Positions 18,455 through 29,318 of a stretch of DNA of 64,000 nucleotides are shown piece after piece. Positions within the stretch are counted from its first letter, which is position 1; each line of letters opens with the position of its first letter. Source of the stretch: Ophiostoma sp. CBS 140.51 (taxonomy: Eukaryota > Ascomycota > Sordariomycetes > Ophiostomatales > Ophiostomataceae); contig JANSLP010000119.1 in the NCBI GenBank assembly GCA_029298735.1, positions 1 to 64,000 of the forward strand. The letters run 5' to 3'. The position numbers were made by a program, and so were the translations under genes. The notes under the pieces are model-generated. The model worked only from the letters and a program-made list of their open reading frames with translations, searched no databases and was not told the origin of the DNA.

Positions 18455-20787
18455 TCAACTCCCATCGATGGGCCTCCGTCGTCTTTCGACCATCCGCTCT
18501 CGTTCTCGTTCCTCGGCACCCGTCTTCCGCCGGTAGTTGCTCGGGCTCTGGTGTGAGCTGCCTAAGACACACGTCAGTACAAATTCAATTACAATGCTGG
18601 TGCTGGGGGTGACGTACTCTTCGGCTTGACGCCGGTCTCGTGCAACCAATGCACAAAGGTTTTCTCGGTCGCCACGTCGCCTTTTTGTAGGAGCACGCCC
18701 TGAGCGTAGATAATGTTCGACGGGTCGTCGGCCGCCGTCGGTCTCGTCTTTTTCGTGTCGCTGGCGGGATCCGTCATGAAGAGGGCCGGCGAAATGTCAA
18801 AAACAAAACTGTACTGGTCTTCGTCGCCGGTCCCACCAGCCGACTTGCCAAATTGAATCCTTTGATAGTCCAGCCCCAAGGCTTCACACACCGACAGGCT
18901 GGGACTGTCGTTGGGGTGCTCGACCCAGCGCACAGAGTACTCGGGGACGGCCAGCTGGAGGGCGACGGCGAGCTCGACGGCGGGCCTTACAACGTCCGTG
19001 GCGATGGACGCAAGGAGCGACGCGTACGCGGCCGCGCGGTTCTTGGCGACGTCGCACATGCGCCGGACGGGCGCGGCCATTTCGGAGAAGCCGTCCGGGT
19101 AGCTCTTGGGGGGGACGTCCTCGTTGCGGGTATTTCTGGCTTTGTGGAGGACACGGGCCAATTGTAGGGGTAGCAGGACACGGGCCAGCTGGGCCGACAA
19201 CTGCTGCACACGGCTGTCAATGTAGCTGGACAGGCGGGAGGTGCGGGAGGACAACAGCGAAGTTGACGTCGAGGACGACTGGTTGTTGGCCAGAATGCGG
19301 TCCAGCAGCTGCACGCGCAACAGCCTTGCTTCGTACCGCAGCACCGACGACGGCGGCGGCACATACGCTGTCGGTGTGGCTCCGTCGGAGACGCTGTGCT
19401 GGTGACGGGGGCGACTCGAAGACGATGACTGCCTAGCATCGGGACTGGTACCGAGGTTGGCCGCCAAGATGTTGGGCGCTGTCGTACTGCCCGCCGCCGC
19501 CTTGGACGACCCTGCCACGGGAGCCAACGGGGAAGTCGTTTGTCCCCAGTTGACCCTCGGTCCTGTGTACGCCGGGTCGACGTCATTCAAGAGTACACCA
19601 AGTCGGGCACTCAGCTCGTCCGCTTCGGTGATGCGCGCCTCCAGCTTGTTGACACTCCGCCGCGAGTTTTCGGCCAACAGCCACTCTTTCAGTACATTGG
19701 TCTCCGCCGGGCTGCCCATCGATGTTGTTATGGGCAAGGGGCTGACCGGCCCGCTGGCCGTCTTGAAGATGCCGCCGTACTGCTCGGCAAACACGCGCCG
19801 CCGCAGAAATTCCATGAGTATCGCATAGAAGTGCACACTGTCAGCGCCCTTGAGGCGCAAAAACATGCGGGCGCGGGGCGACATGAGTCTCAGTAAAGCG
19901 CGCGGCTTGGCCATGGTGTAGTAGACGGCGCGGGCGCGGGCAGCGTCGTCGACCGTCTGAAAGTGGAAAAACAGATACTCCATTGTCTCTGGAGGAGGCA
20001 CATCGAGGCCGAGGCCGTCGTCCGTTTTCGCGTCCGTTTTTGCGTCCGTTTTCGAGTCCGGATTTGCGTCCGTCTTCGTCGTCTCCGTCGTCATCATGGC
20101 GGCCTGCACGAACCCGGTGACGTAGTCGAGATCCTTGGAGTCGAGGGCAAACACGGGTACCAGGAGGGTCTCGACAAAGGACTTGACGGACGCGTTGAGG
20201 GCAGCGTAAGCAGCGATTGCCTGGGGTTTGGTCATGCCGGGGTCGACGGACATTGTCAGGGAGACCGTGGGGGGTGTTGTCGTAGGCGCAGGTGTTGTCG
20301 GCGATGCGACTTGCTTCCGTTTTGTCGACGATCCGCTGCGGCGTCCTTCGCCAGCGTCGTCTGGACTCAGTCGACTTCTGTCTTGGTCTTTGTCCTCGCT
20401 GCGCTCCCTTCTTCTTCTGTCCTCGCTTCTTCTCCTGTCCTCGCTCCGCTCGCCGCTTTCGCTGCTCTCTCGTCGTGGCGACCGTAGTTTCACCTTCCCT
20501 TCTTTCTCTCTGTCCTTTGACGACGACCGCCTTCGCTCTTTCCTCAACTCCCGAATCTGGGCATCTCGCTCATACACCTCGTCCTGCCGCTGGTCGATAA
20601 TGTCCTCGGCCTCTCTCCTCAGCCGTCGCTCGTCGTCCAGCTGTTTTTGCAACAACGCCTTGTCGCGGTACAGCTGCTCCAGCAGAGCATCGTTGCTGGC
20701 GTCGTAGTTGTAGTCGTTGTCGTTCATGGTCGGCAGGCCCAGGTTGGTCGTCGGCGCTGGGGACGAGAAGGCTTGACTGTCGGTCAT
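18455..20787 (-). CDS. Coiled-coil, Arg/Ser-Glu-Asp-rich protein of unknown function
   Basis: Two exons, 18618-20787 and 18455-18561, with a 55-nt GTACGT...TAG intron (18562-18617, counted to the Arg-rich last exon); 758 aa. I do not recognise a named family. Residues about 30-90 form a charged coiled coil (LEQLYRDKALLQKQLDDERRLRREAEDI). Residues 85-150 are an RS/SED-repeat region (SEDRRR repeated). Two globular parts follow, one with YAALNASVKSFVETLLVPVFALD and one with VALQLAVPEYSVRWVEH. The second exon adds an Arg/Glu-rich tail ending RRRRPIDGS. The basic low-complexity segments suggest a nuclear or RNA-associated location, which is inference only. Confidence 0.8.
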
Positions 20788-21586
20788 TCTGAGAAGAGTC
20801 GTGTGTAGTCCCCCGAGGAAGTTGAATAGTCACCGATCTCGGGGGCGTCGTCTTGTCAAAGGAGGGGCTGTCGAGGAAGGATGTCGAGATGTTGTCCAGA
20901 TATTGTCGAGAGATGGTCGAAAAGATGTTTTTGAAAGAAAGAAAACAAAAAGTGTCGAAAGTGTCGCTGCGAGTCGTCGTGTGTCTTTTTTCGTCGATTG
21001 TTGTCAAATCTGTCTTTTGTTTTTGTCTTTCCGTCTCTTCCCATTCAGCTCCTCAGGCGAAATGCAGATAGACAGCCTTCCCTGTCATGTTGGGTCTGTC
21101 CAGTCTTGTCCTGCCTGCATGATTGCGAGCCTTTCCTCTTTGCGACGCCATTTCCGTGCTGTGTGCTGTGTGCTGTGTGCGTGTGCTGTGCGCAGAATGC
21201 AGAACGCCTTCTATCAGCCCTGCAGCCGTCCTATCACAGTTTGCTTGTCTAAACCTTGTATTGAGGCTGTGTCAAGAAAATGGTTCGCAAGAGCGGTGCA
21301 GAAGCAATGCAGAAAGCGCAAGGTTGCTTTGTGGTCGATACGTACTATTGGCTGTTGACGTCAGGGTCTCATTCAGGCAGGCACCAGGCCCGTGCCTATC
21401 CGCCTTTGAATTAACGCTACATTACAGTGGTTCTAGGCGCCTGCGCGGTCCACTAAAACAATCAGTCTAAACTCAATTCAAACCAAAATCCGGAGGCAGC
21501 CTTCTCTCCTCTCCCCATCGTAACAATCGTCAGTCCTCTCCTCGACACCATAACCATCACCGACACCACCTCCCACCGGCCATCGG
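20788..21586. other. Intergenic with GTGCTGT repeat
   Basis: Promoter of the coiled-coil gene and 3' flank of the flavoprotein gene. It contains a (GTGCTGT)n tract at 21156-21189. No coding region is supported. Confidence 0.5.
21156..21189. repeat. (GTGCTGT)n short tandem repeat
   Basis: Four to five 7-bp units with one interruption. Confidence 0.8.
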
Positions 21587-22627
21587 TCACATTAGCTCCG
21601 CCGTATAGACCTGTCCCAACTGCTCGACCACAATCTGCGACGCCGCACCCATCCCCGCCACATTCCCCGACAGCATGGCATGCGCGACACTCTTCATCTT
21701 GGAGCAGTTGTCGCCCGCCGCAAACACACCACTGACAGACGTCTGGTAGTACGGCAGCTCCACCTTGATGTCGCCGTCGTTGTCCCCCGGAGGTAGCGTC
21801 TCCAACCCCAACTGAGAGACGAACGGTCCCCTCGGCCTCGTTTTCGGGGCATGCGCCAGGAAGGCTTCGTCCGCCGGTAAAGAGTTGTCCACAAACTCGA
21901 GCCGAATACCGCCGCCCTGGGCCTGTTCTTGTTCGCCCAAAAACACGAATCGGCGGATGACCCGGTTGTCGACCCGCATGATGCCGGCCGACCCGCCCGC
22001 CCGACAGAACCCGGCCTCAATCTCGGCGGCCAGTGCACCGGCGCCGTTTGTATAGATGGTCACCGTGCGCGCCAGCGACGACGCCTGCCGGGCCATGTGC
22101 AGCGCCACGTGGGCCCTCCCAAAACTGTCAATGGCCAAGACGCCCGCACTCGCCCCGCCGCGCTGCTCATATCCTTTGCACAGCAGGCAGTGGAAGATGA
22201 CGCTGCCAAAGCAGGCGGCGTAGCCGTCGATCGGGAGGGGCAAGTCTTCGACGCCGCTGGCCAGAATCAGCTTGTGCCCAAAGTAGGCGACGCCGGCGGC
22301 GTCCACGGCGGCGAAACCGCCAGCGACTCTTTGCACGCTGAAGACCGTCACGTCTCTAAAACTGATGTGCTCGCCATAGTTCTGCAGCACATTCGACCTG
22401 GCGGCCTGGCTAAAGTTGCTCGGCCTAGCTCCATCCAACCCTGGTATCAAGTGCATCTGTTCGGCCCGGCCGTTGCGGTAGACGCCGTCGCCAAAGAGGA
22501 TGGCGCTGTGTTGCTGGCGGGCGAGTGTGAGGGCGGCGGCGATGCCCGCTGGACCGGCGCCGATGATCAGGACGTTGGCCGCTGTAGGACCTGTACCAGG
22601 AGGTACTGGGGGTAGTAATGACGACAT
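21587..22627 (-). CDS. Thioredoxin-reductase-like FAD dithiol oxidoreductase
   Basis: Single exon, 346 aa. It has the two-domain layout of low-molecular-weight thioredoxin reductases: FAD site GAGPAG (23-28), redox pair Cys147-Leu-Leu-Cys150 in FHCLLCKGYE, an NADPH-type domain, and a closing FAD motif GVFAAGDN. The sequence around the CxxC resembles the fungal dithiol oxidases (GliT, HlmI, AclT group), which close disulfides in small molecules, more than the CATC of genuine thioredoxin reductases. The usual NADPH-site GxGxxA looks altered (VLAIDSFGRAHVA), as in oxidases that use oxygen. No biosynthetic backbone gene lies in the window, so the substrate is open. Confidence 0.88.
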   Translation of the reverse strand: MSSLLPPVPPGTGPTAANVLIIGAGPAGIAAALTLARQQHSAILFGDGVYRNGRAEQMHLIPGLDGARPSNFSQAARSNVLQNYGEHISFRDVTVFSVQRVAGGFAAVDAAGVAYFGHKLILASGVEDLPLPIDGYAACFGSVIFHCLLCKGYEQRGGASAGVLAIDSFGRAHVALHMARQASSLARTVTIYTNGAGALAAEIEAGFCRAGGSAGIMRVDNRVIRRFVFLGEQEQAQGGGIRLEFVDNSLPADEAFLAHAPKTRPRGPFVSQLGLETLPPGDNDGDIKVELPYYQTSVSGVFAAGDNCSKMKSVAHAMLSGNVAGMGAASQIVVEQLGQVYTAELM

Positions 22628-24332
22628 GTTCGATGTAGTGTGTAGATGTTATGACATGTAGTGAGGTGCCGTAGATGTAAACATTGTAGAGAAGGGCGTG
22701 GACGGAATCGTCTTCCTTGGAGTTATCATGACGGCCATCGTGACTTATAAGGAAGACGCGCACATGCTACGGACTTCAATTGAGTTGACGGCACTTTTGC
22801 TCCAGAAGCTGTTTTCCCAGCGAGTCTGCAAGGCTGAGGAGCGGAGGACGGAGAACTGGGCAGCTCACCAATGCCACAATAGCCATTACAACCGTTGAAT
22901 GTTGGCGAAGAACAGGTATAGTCTGGAAGGCGAACAGGTATAATCGGGAAGGCAAACACGTAAAAACAAATACAATATTCGAAATGCTTCCAAACGATGC
23001 GTGGCTTTCGCAGGATGCATTGAAAAATCGACAATGGAGAGACGACGTCAATGTGCGGAACGGGGCGCCGAGACGTGTGATTCCACATGAATAAACAAGT
23101 GCAGTCAAGTCGACAGTAAGAGCTCCCGGAGTCTAGGCGGATACGGACTTTACCGCGGTGGTGGTACAAACGAAGTAAACGCTGAATTCCGCTGTTTACG
23201 CCGTATGACTGTTCGACTTCTTGACGGTCGACTGTCATCTTACAGTTCTCATGTCTCTTACTCCTCCTACGATTTGGTGTCCGCTGCGGAGCCTCCTTCA
23301 GCGTTTGCATTGGAATCAATTCGTAGGTTTGCCACTGTGGAGTTGTAGTCCTAAAAAGAGTTGACAACATCGAGATCACCTCTTCTCTTTTACTCTATTC
23401 TCTTTCTTCTTTTCTCTCTTCGTTCTTTTCTTCTTTTCCTCTATCCTGCTGTCTACTGCAACCCCGGACGGGAATTCCGGATGACAAACGACAAGAACGA
23501 ATGGAAGAATAGAAACGACAGGAACGACAAAATGGAGAGTTGCAACTTCACAGAAAGGCGCTGTAATCCAGTTGCCTGTTTCGGAAGTACCGACATCACT
23601 AGAAGTACGAAGTAATACATACTGCGACAACAGGCGCCACAACCACCAAAGGCCGCCAAGGACGCCTGTGGCTGTCTGTCCAAGACATGCTGTGACTGCC
23701 CCCCGTGACTTTGCCCTTAGCGCATCGAGTCCCTATCTCACCGTCCTCCACAGTCCTCCATAGGTCCCTTTTGTCCCTTTGTGGCCCACTTTAGGGAGGT
23801 TAGTGTGACTGCGACCCCTGCAACACGCTGAGCGTCGTACTTGACACGACGCACCTACGCAATCAAGGCAAATCTCCATCCCTATCTCTAATCTCTAATC
23901 GCCAATCTCCTATTTCGACACTCCTGTCCTCGACACCTCGGCACCGCATCCCGTCGACAGCAACCCTTTTCCTGCCGTCGCATCGCCACATCGTCGCATC
24001 ACAAACGCGCCTTTCTTTTGCGCCCTTCAGTCTCTTCCAACAGCAAGCGTCATTTCACATCAGACTGAATCATAGTCCGCACTCGCGACAACCTCCTTTT
24101 CAGCCTCGACTTGCTAGACGTCACATCGCATCGTCATCGCCGTCCTCGTCACCCGCATGGCGTCGGCGATAGGTCCTATCTCGACAGTCTTTCCTTCCTT
24201 CCTGCGTCCGTCTCCGCGTCCGTCTCTGACCACCCTCCCGCCATAAGCATTGTATCCTCGCTGCGCTCGTGACCTCGTTCGCTCGCTTTTGTCCTCGCTC
24301 GCTTCGCTCACTCGCTCACTCGATTCGCCGAC
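22628..24332. other. Divergent intergenic region
   Basis: 1.7 kb between the flavoprotein and DMT transporter starts. The last 500 bp is pyrimidine-rich, as in a long fungal 5' leader, and ends with CCTCGCTGCGCTCG-like repeats at 24255-24330. Open frames here lack codon bias and I support no gene. Confidence 0.5.
24255..24330. repeat. TCCTCGCTNCGCTCG-like short repeats in 5' leader
   Basis: Copies at 24255-24269 (TCCTCGCTGCGCTCG) and from 24291 (GTCCTCGCTCGCTTCGCTC), followed by ACTCGCTC repeats up to the transporter ATG at 24333. Confidence 0.8.
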
Positions 24333-25727
24333 ATGGCCCGTCCTACCGACCGCCGCTCCGGCACTCCTTTACTGCATGGCCACGCCTCCGCTGCCAGCCG
24401 CAGCCCGTCCCGCGCCGATGTCAACCGCGGCCGCGCCGACTACCGCACGCCGAGAAGACTGTCGGATGGATCACCCACGCCCGCCTCGTCGTCCGCGTCG
24501 CAACCGATGCTCGCCTCTGCGCGTCCCCCCATCTCCCGCCAGTCTTCGTTTCGCTCGCGCAGCCCGGCCGCCCATGCCCGACTGGCCGCACGCAAAAAGT
24601 ACGCCTACGCTTCGGTGTTCCTGGTCTTGTCGCTCGTGTCCTTTACCATCCAGACGGAGCTCGCCGCGTGGGTCCAGCATGCCGGCTGGAACAAGGCGTA
24701 CTGCATGCTGTACCTGACACACGGGTCGTGGTCCATGCTGTGGCCGGTGCAGTTGTTGATCTTGCGGGTGCAGAAGAGAAAAGAGCCCTGGGCGACGTTT
24801 TGGCGGCGGCATGTGTGGTTGGTCAGAACGACGGCGGTGATGGTGGAGACGCGCGACTTGTCCGTGCCGCAGCACCACCAGCGCGGCGGTAGCCGCTTCG
24901 CGGGCGCGGTCGTCTACATGATAAAGGCTACCGCCTTCATTACCGTCTCGCTGACCGTCGCCGGTCTCAGCTGGTACGTCGCCGTCAACATGACGAGCCC
25001 CAGCGACTTGACGGCGATATACAACTGCAGCGCCTTTTTTGCGTATGCCTTTTCGGTGCCCCTGCTCAAGGAGCGGCTGCGGCTGGACAAGAGCCTGGCT
25101 GTGCTCGTCGCTGTGGCGGGTGTGCTCGTGGTGGCCTATGGCGACGCAAAGTCGACACCAGAAGGCGGCGAAGGCACCCGAGAAGGCGAGAACCGCCTGC
25201 TGGGCAACCTGATTATCGGCGCCGGCAGTGTCTTGTATGGCCTCTACGAAGTTCTGTACAAACGCTACGCCTGCCCGCCCGACGGCTGCTCGCCCGGCCG
25301 CGGCATGATCTTTGCCAATACGTTTGGCAGTTGCATCGGTGTGTTTACCCTGACCGTGCTGTGGATTCCCTTGCCCATCTTGCACATGTTAGGAGTGGAA
25401 ACATTTGCGCTGCCCACCGGCAAGGTGGCCTGGTACCTGTTCTTGTCGGTGGTGATGAACGCAACGTTTGCGGGCAGCTTCCTCGTCTTGATCAGCCTGA
25501 CGTCCCCGGTCCTCAGTTCCGTCGCCTCTCTGTTGACCATCTTCATTGTGGCCATCTCCGACTGGTGGCTGACGGGCCAGCCGCCCAGTTTTGCCGCCAT
25601 GGTCGGCGGGAGCATGATTGTCGTGGCTTTCGCTCTGCTGAGCTGGAGCACCTACAAGGAGATGGCCGAGGAGGAGCAGAAGAAGGAGGTGGACATTAGT
25701 GGGGGTGAATCCGATGAGGAGGATTAG
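24333..25727 (+). CDS. DMT-superfamily transporter, SLC35F/THI74-like
   Basis: Single exon, 464 aa. An Arg/Ser/Pro-rich cytosolic leader of about 85 residues precedes ten hydrophobic segments of the EamA/SLC35F type. Typical stretches are SLTVAGLSWYVAVNMTSPSDLTA, YNCSAFFAYAFSVPLLKERL, and a closing LTSPVLSSVASLLTIFIVAISDWWL. An acidic tail (GGESDEED) ends the protein. Yeast THI74 and human SLC35F5 are the nearest named relatives by pattern. Their transport substrates are poorly defined, and thiamine or nucleotide-sugar roles have been proposed. Membrane-located, probably vacuolar, Golgi or mitochondrial. The ATG at 24333 is the first after the pyrimidine-rich leader. Confidence 0.9.
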   Translation: MARPTDRRSGTPLLHGHASAASRSPSRADVNRGRADYRTPRRLSDGSPTPASSSASQPMLASARPPISRQSSFRSRSPAAHARLAARKKYAYASVFLVLSLVSFTIQTELAAWVQHAGWNKAYCMLYLTHGSWSMLWPVQLLILRVQKRKEPWATFWRRHVWLVRTTAVMVETRDLSVPQHHQRGGSRFAGAVVYMIKATAFITVSLTVAGLSWYVAVNMTSPSDLTAIYNCSAFFAYAFSVPLLKERLRLDKSLAVLVAVAGVLVVAYGDAKSTPEGGEGTREGENRLLGNLIIGAGSVLYGLYEVLYKRYACPPDGCSPGRGMIFANTFGSCIGVFTLTVLWIPLPILHMLGVETFALPTGKVAWYLFLSVVMNATFAGSFLVLISLTSPVLSSVASLLTIFIVAISDWWLTGQPPSFAAMVGGSMIVVAFALLSWSTYKEMAEEEQKKEVDISGGESDEED

Positions 25728-27067
25728 TCGATATATCTGTTTTGTTTGTTCTTTCTTGGGTTTTTCGTTGTTTTTTTACTTTGCTCTTCTTCACATAGAC
25801 GGCCGGCGTTTGGTGCATGCATTTGTTGGATACAATGCCTTGCGTGCTATTTATATTCACATTTATATACGGAGGACAGAGTACAAACGTGCTCGTACAA
25901 TGATACCATCAAGTCCACTTCAAGTCAATCGCATCTTGTGCATCCTCATCGTGCGTCTGTCACTCTGACAGAATCTGTGCACTGTGTAACTTGACAGGCA
26001 GGTGGGGAAGCGGCAGGTCGTCAACGACTTCCCCGCCCATCTGACCACTCACACGTAGCCAACCGACCACCAACCGCGAACCGTCAGATTGTCTGCGTTA
26101 TCGACCGTCCAAACCGTCGAACAAACCGTCGCTTGACAGCTATCAACCGTGAACCGACCGATCAACAACTCTTTCTCTGCACCTCCTCCACTACCACATC
26201 GCGTCACATTTTCTGACCTTTTCTCACTTATCCAGACCAATCTCCACCAGACAGAAGACGGCCAACCTCCAACCAACATCCACACGGAATATTCCCACGC
26301 TACTCTTTCTCTTTTTCTCTCTCGTCTCTTCCCACATATCCTCCGCCCACCTTGTCCCGCACTTTCTTCCCGCTCACACCCACACCACAGCCAATGCCCG
26401 TCTAGCCTTGTAGTCGAAGTATTCGTTGGCTGTTGCTCTCGTTCTGTTCCCCCTGTTTTGGTTCTTGTCGATCCCCTTGGTCGCCTTGGGGTCTGCGCCG
26501 TCTCGTCGCTCGGTTGTCAGTCAGTTCTTACCAATTGTGGGGCTCTGCTTTGGTCCCCGTCCATTTTCGAGTATGATTTCCCCGCATCGCTGTTGCCAAC
26601 CGACCACCATCCACCACCGTCCACCACGGCCAAGACGCCGCCTTGTTTCCATGTTCTTCGTGAGGTGCACTGCCTGCACTGCCGGACGGCAGAGATGACG
26701 GTGGTTCGATGGGTCGAATGGATAGAATGGGTCGAATGGGGGCAAATTGAGGAGGGGGAAGAGAAAGTTCCTTCAAGTGAAGGAAAAGGGAATGCGACGG
26801 GAGGGACTGCGTCGAGGGCTCGAACCCTTTAATACAAGAGGCCGCCTCGCGATGTTGCCGACCGTCGCTTTGATGGTTCCTAGCCTTATTTTTGTTCCCT
26901 TCGTTCCTTCCCTTTCTGTCCATTCTGTGAATTGAGAAAAGTTTCTGTCAAGCTTTGAGCTCCTTCCTCCTTCACCTCACTCTTACCTTACACCCCTCAT
27001 CCCCTCCACCATACCCCTCTTACATCACACCTTACCTCAAGCTCTTATCTATCTACCCACCCTCAAT
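25728..27067. other. Intergenic with long leader
   Basis: Transporter 3' flank and promoter of the MetE-like gene. Positions 26950-27067 are C/T-rich, ending in ATCTACCCACCCTCAATATG. GGGTCGAAT repeats lie near 26707-26740. No gene seen. Confidence 0.5.
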
Positions 27068-28276
27068 ATGTCCAACCACCAGCGCCCTCCCTTCCGTGCC
27101 GAGCACATGGGCTCGCTGCTCCGGCCCAAGGCCCTGAGCGACAAGCGTGTCCAGCTCGACGGCGAAAAGGCCGTCGTCATTGCCGCCGACAAGGAGCTGC
27201 GCAAGCTCGAGGACGACGCCATTGACGCCATTATCAAGACCCAGCTCGAGCTTGGGTACGCGCCCGTCACCGATGGCGAGTACCGCCGCCACCAGTTCTG
27301 GGGCACCTTCTTCCCCGCCCTCGAGGGCATGGACGAGATTGCCGACCCGCCGCTGGACATGTTCCGGCTGTACGTTCCTGACCTGGCGGCATTCACCGAG
27401 GCGGGTCACAAGCCCGGCGAGTCCATTGTCTGTGTGGGCAAGATCAAGCACACCGGCAGCACCTACCTGGACCAGTGGAACTACTTGAAGGAACACCTGC
27501 CGGCGGACAAGGTCGCCGGTGCCAAGCTGACGCTGCCGGCCCCCGAGTGGTACCACTTGCGCTACAAGCCGGGCTACGCCTACCCCAAGGATGTCTATGC
27601 CGACGACGCCGCCTACTTTGCCGACATTGCCATTGCCTACCAGATTGAGCTGCAGACACTGTACGACGCCGGCTGCCGCAACGTCACCATTGACGACCCC
27701 AACCTGGCCTACTTTTGCTCCGAGAAAATGCTCCAGGGCTTCAAGGACCACGGCGAGGACGCCGACGCCCTGCTAGCCAGCTATGTCCAGCTGTACAACG
27801 ACTGTCTGTCCAAGCGGCCCAAGGACCTGCACGTCGGCCTCCACCTCTGCCGCGGCAACTTTGCCTACTCGCGCCATTTTTCCGAAGGCGCCTACGACCG
27901 CATCGCCAAGACCTTGTTTAAAGAAATCAATGTCGACACTTATTTCCTAGAATACGACACGGAGCGCTCCGGCGGCTTCGAGCCCTTGGCTGAGCTCCCG
28001 GCCAACAAGAACGTCATTGTCGGCGTCATTACCTCCAAGTTCCCCGAGCTCGAGAACATTGACGAAATGAAGGCCCGCGTCTACGAGGCGGCCGATTTCG
28101 TGGCCAAGGGCACGCCGGGTCAGACCCGCGAGGATGCGCTCAAGAGAATCGGTGTCAGCCCACAGTGCGGCTTCGCCAGCCACCACCTGGGCAACAGCGT
28201 GACGCACCAGGACATGGTGAACAAGCTGAAGCTGGTGCGCGACCTGGCCGATCAGATCTGGCCGGGTGAGCCGTAA
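27068..28276 (+). CDS. MetE-like cobalamin-independent methyltransferase (single domain)
   Basis: Single exon, 402 aa. It corresponds to the catalytic C-terminal barrel of methionine synthase MetE, without the N-terminal domain of the roughly 760-aa enzyme. Zinc ligands of that barrel are visible: His259 and Cys261 in HLC, Glu295 in FLEYDTE, and Cys367 in SPQCGFAS. The N-terminus FRAEHMGSLLRP also fits the short YxjG/YxjH-type and fungal relatives. These act on thiol or selenol acceptors with uncertain methyl donors. Codon use is highly biased, suggesting strong expression. Two genes downstream in the same direction encode unrelated functions. Exact substrate unknown. Confidence 0.88.
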   Translation: MSNHQRPPFRAEHMGSLLRPKALSDKRVQLDGEKAVVIAADKELRKLEDDAIDAIIKTQLELGYAPVTDGEYRRHQFWGTFFPALEGMDEIADPPLDMFRLYVPDLAAFTEAGHKPGESIVCVGKIKHTGSTYLDQWNYLKEHLPADKVAGAKLTLPAPEWYHLRYKPGYAYPKDVYADDAAYFADIAIAYQIELQTLYDAGCRNVTIDDPNLAYFCSEKMLQGFKDHGEDADALLASYVQLYNDCLSKRPKDLHVGLHLCRGNFAYSRHFSEGAYDRIAKTLFKEINVDTYFLEYDTERSGGFEPLAELPANKNVIVGVITSKFPELENIDEMKARVYEAADFVAKGTPGQTREDALKRIGVSPQCGFASHHLGNSVTHQDMVNKLKLVRDLADQIWPGEP

Positions 28277-28805
28277 ACCAGTCTGCGTAGCAGGCAGGAT
28301 GAATGAGCGAGACGAACAAAAGAAAAAGGAAATGAATAAAATCTACGAAAATGAACGAGATATGACTGGATAGGCTTGGTGATTGACGACGAGTTCAACA
28401 CTTGTCTGGAGTTGACGAGTTGACTGGAGTTGAGGATGATCTGAATATAGAAACAGGAGTGGAAATGGATATGAAAGTAAATACAACAGCTACAGCTTGA
28501 GCTTTGTGAAAATACAGTGGATTCAGCGTGTTCAGCGTGTTCAGCGTGTAATTGTTCTCCAGTGCCTCAGTTAAAGCCGACGAGTGTAAAGTGGGTCTGT
28601 CCAGAAGGAATCGACCAATGACCATCGCTGCAATCCGTCTGCGTAAAGGTCACGTGTTCCGGCCTCAATTTTGAGGCGTTTTGCCGAAGTGAGCGAAGTT
28701 GCTCTTCGATGAACATCGTCACGATCCACGACGACACTCGTACATCGACGACCTCCCACCTCCTCCACCTCCACCACCCATTGACGTCGGATCACAGCCG
28801 CAAAG
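28277..28805. other. Intergenic
   Basis: 3' flank of the MetE-like gene, with GTCTGCGTAGCAGGCAGG five bases after its stop (28281-28298), and the promoter of NDUFB7. A TTCAGCGTG triplet repeat lies at 28522-28548. Confidence 0.5.
28522..28548. repeat. (TTCAGCGTG)3
   Basis: Three direct 9-bp units. Confidence 0.9.
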
Positions 28806-29318
28806 ATGACGGGCCACGCCGAAGAGACCCTGCCAAGTACGTCCAGCGAGCTGCGAGGCGAAGCCGAGCTGCGAGCGTCGACTTCAACGTCGACACAGTC
28901 GACTCCTCTCGATCCCCTTTGGCCGACGCTCCCCGCACAACAATGCGAATACTAACCGTGCGCAGAAGCCACCCGCGAGCAGATGAGCGAGGCCAAGCTG
29001 CCGCTTGCCTACCGCGACAGCTGTGCCAATCTGCTGATTCCGTTGAACCGCTGTCGGTTTGAGACGTACTATTTGCCGTGGAAGTGTGAGGTAAGTACGC
29101 TGAGTCTGCCGAGCGAAGCAGAGTCCTGAGCGGAGCGAAGCAGAGTCCTGAGCGGAGCGAAGGAGACGAAGACGACGACAAGCCATTTACTAACGCGCGG
29201 CTGCGCACTCTAGACCGAAAGACACAGCTACGAAAAGTGCCAGTACGACGAGTTCAAGAAGCGGGTGGCCAAGATGAACGAGTTACGAGAGGCGAAAGAG
29301 GGTGCACGGAGCAACTGA
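28806..29318 (+). CDS. Complex I subunit NDUFB7 (B18)
   Basis: Three exons, 28806-28836, 28966-29090 and 29214-29318, with introns of 129 and 123 nt (GTACGT...CAG, GTAAGT...TAG); 86 aa. Translation gives the twin CX9C signature: CANLLIPLNRC and, across the second junction, CETERHSYEKC, within LAYRDSCANLLIPLNRCR and FETYYLPWKCE. This is an accessory subunit of mitochondrial NADH:ubiquinone oxidoreductase on the intermembrane-space side, imported through the Mia40 disulfide relay. Residue 2 is Thr, so the mammalian N-myristoylation signal is absent. Three small exons made it invisible as a single reading frame. Intron 2 carries a duplicated 22-bp repeat. Confidence 0.93.
29113..29161. repeat. 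22-bp direct repeat inside NDUFB7 intron 2
   Basis: Two head-to-tail copies of gcgaagcagagtcctgagcg plus GA. The reverse strand reads CTTCGCTCCGCTCAGGAC, resembling the CGCTCCGCTCG repeats elsewhere. Confidence 0.85.

Noticed and set aside
22726..23379. 217-codon minus-strand frame upstream of the flavoprotein gene
   Set aside because: Begins with GTG, has no codon bias or domain, and lies in promoter DNA.
24471..25385. 304-codon minus-strand frame opposite the DMT transporter
   Set aside because: Lacks membrane segments or domains; overlaps a clear gene.
26149..26832. 227-codon plus-strand frame
   Set aside because: Ser/Pro/His-rich translation of pyrimidine-rich leader DNA.
26810..26870. 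tRNA-like GGGTTCGAGCCC on the minus strand
   Set aside because: The T-arm can pair only three to four bases, and no A box or cloverleaf could be drawn.
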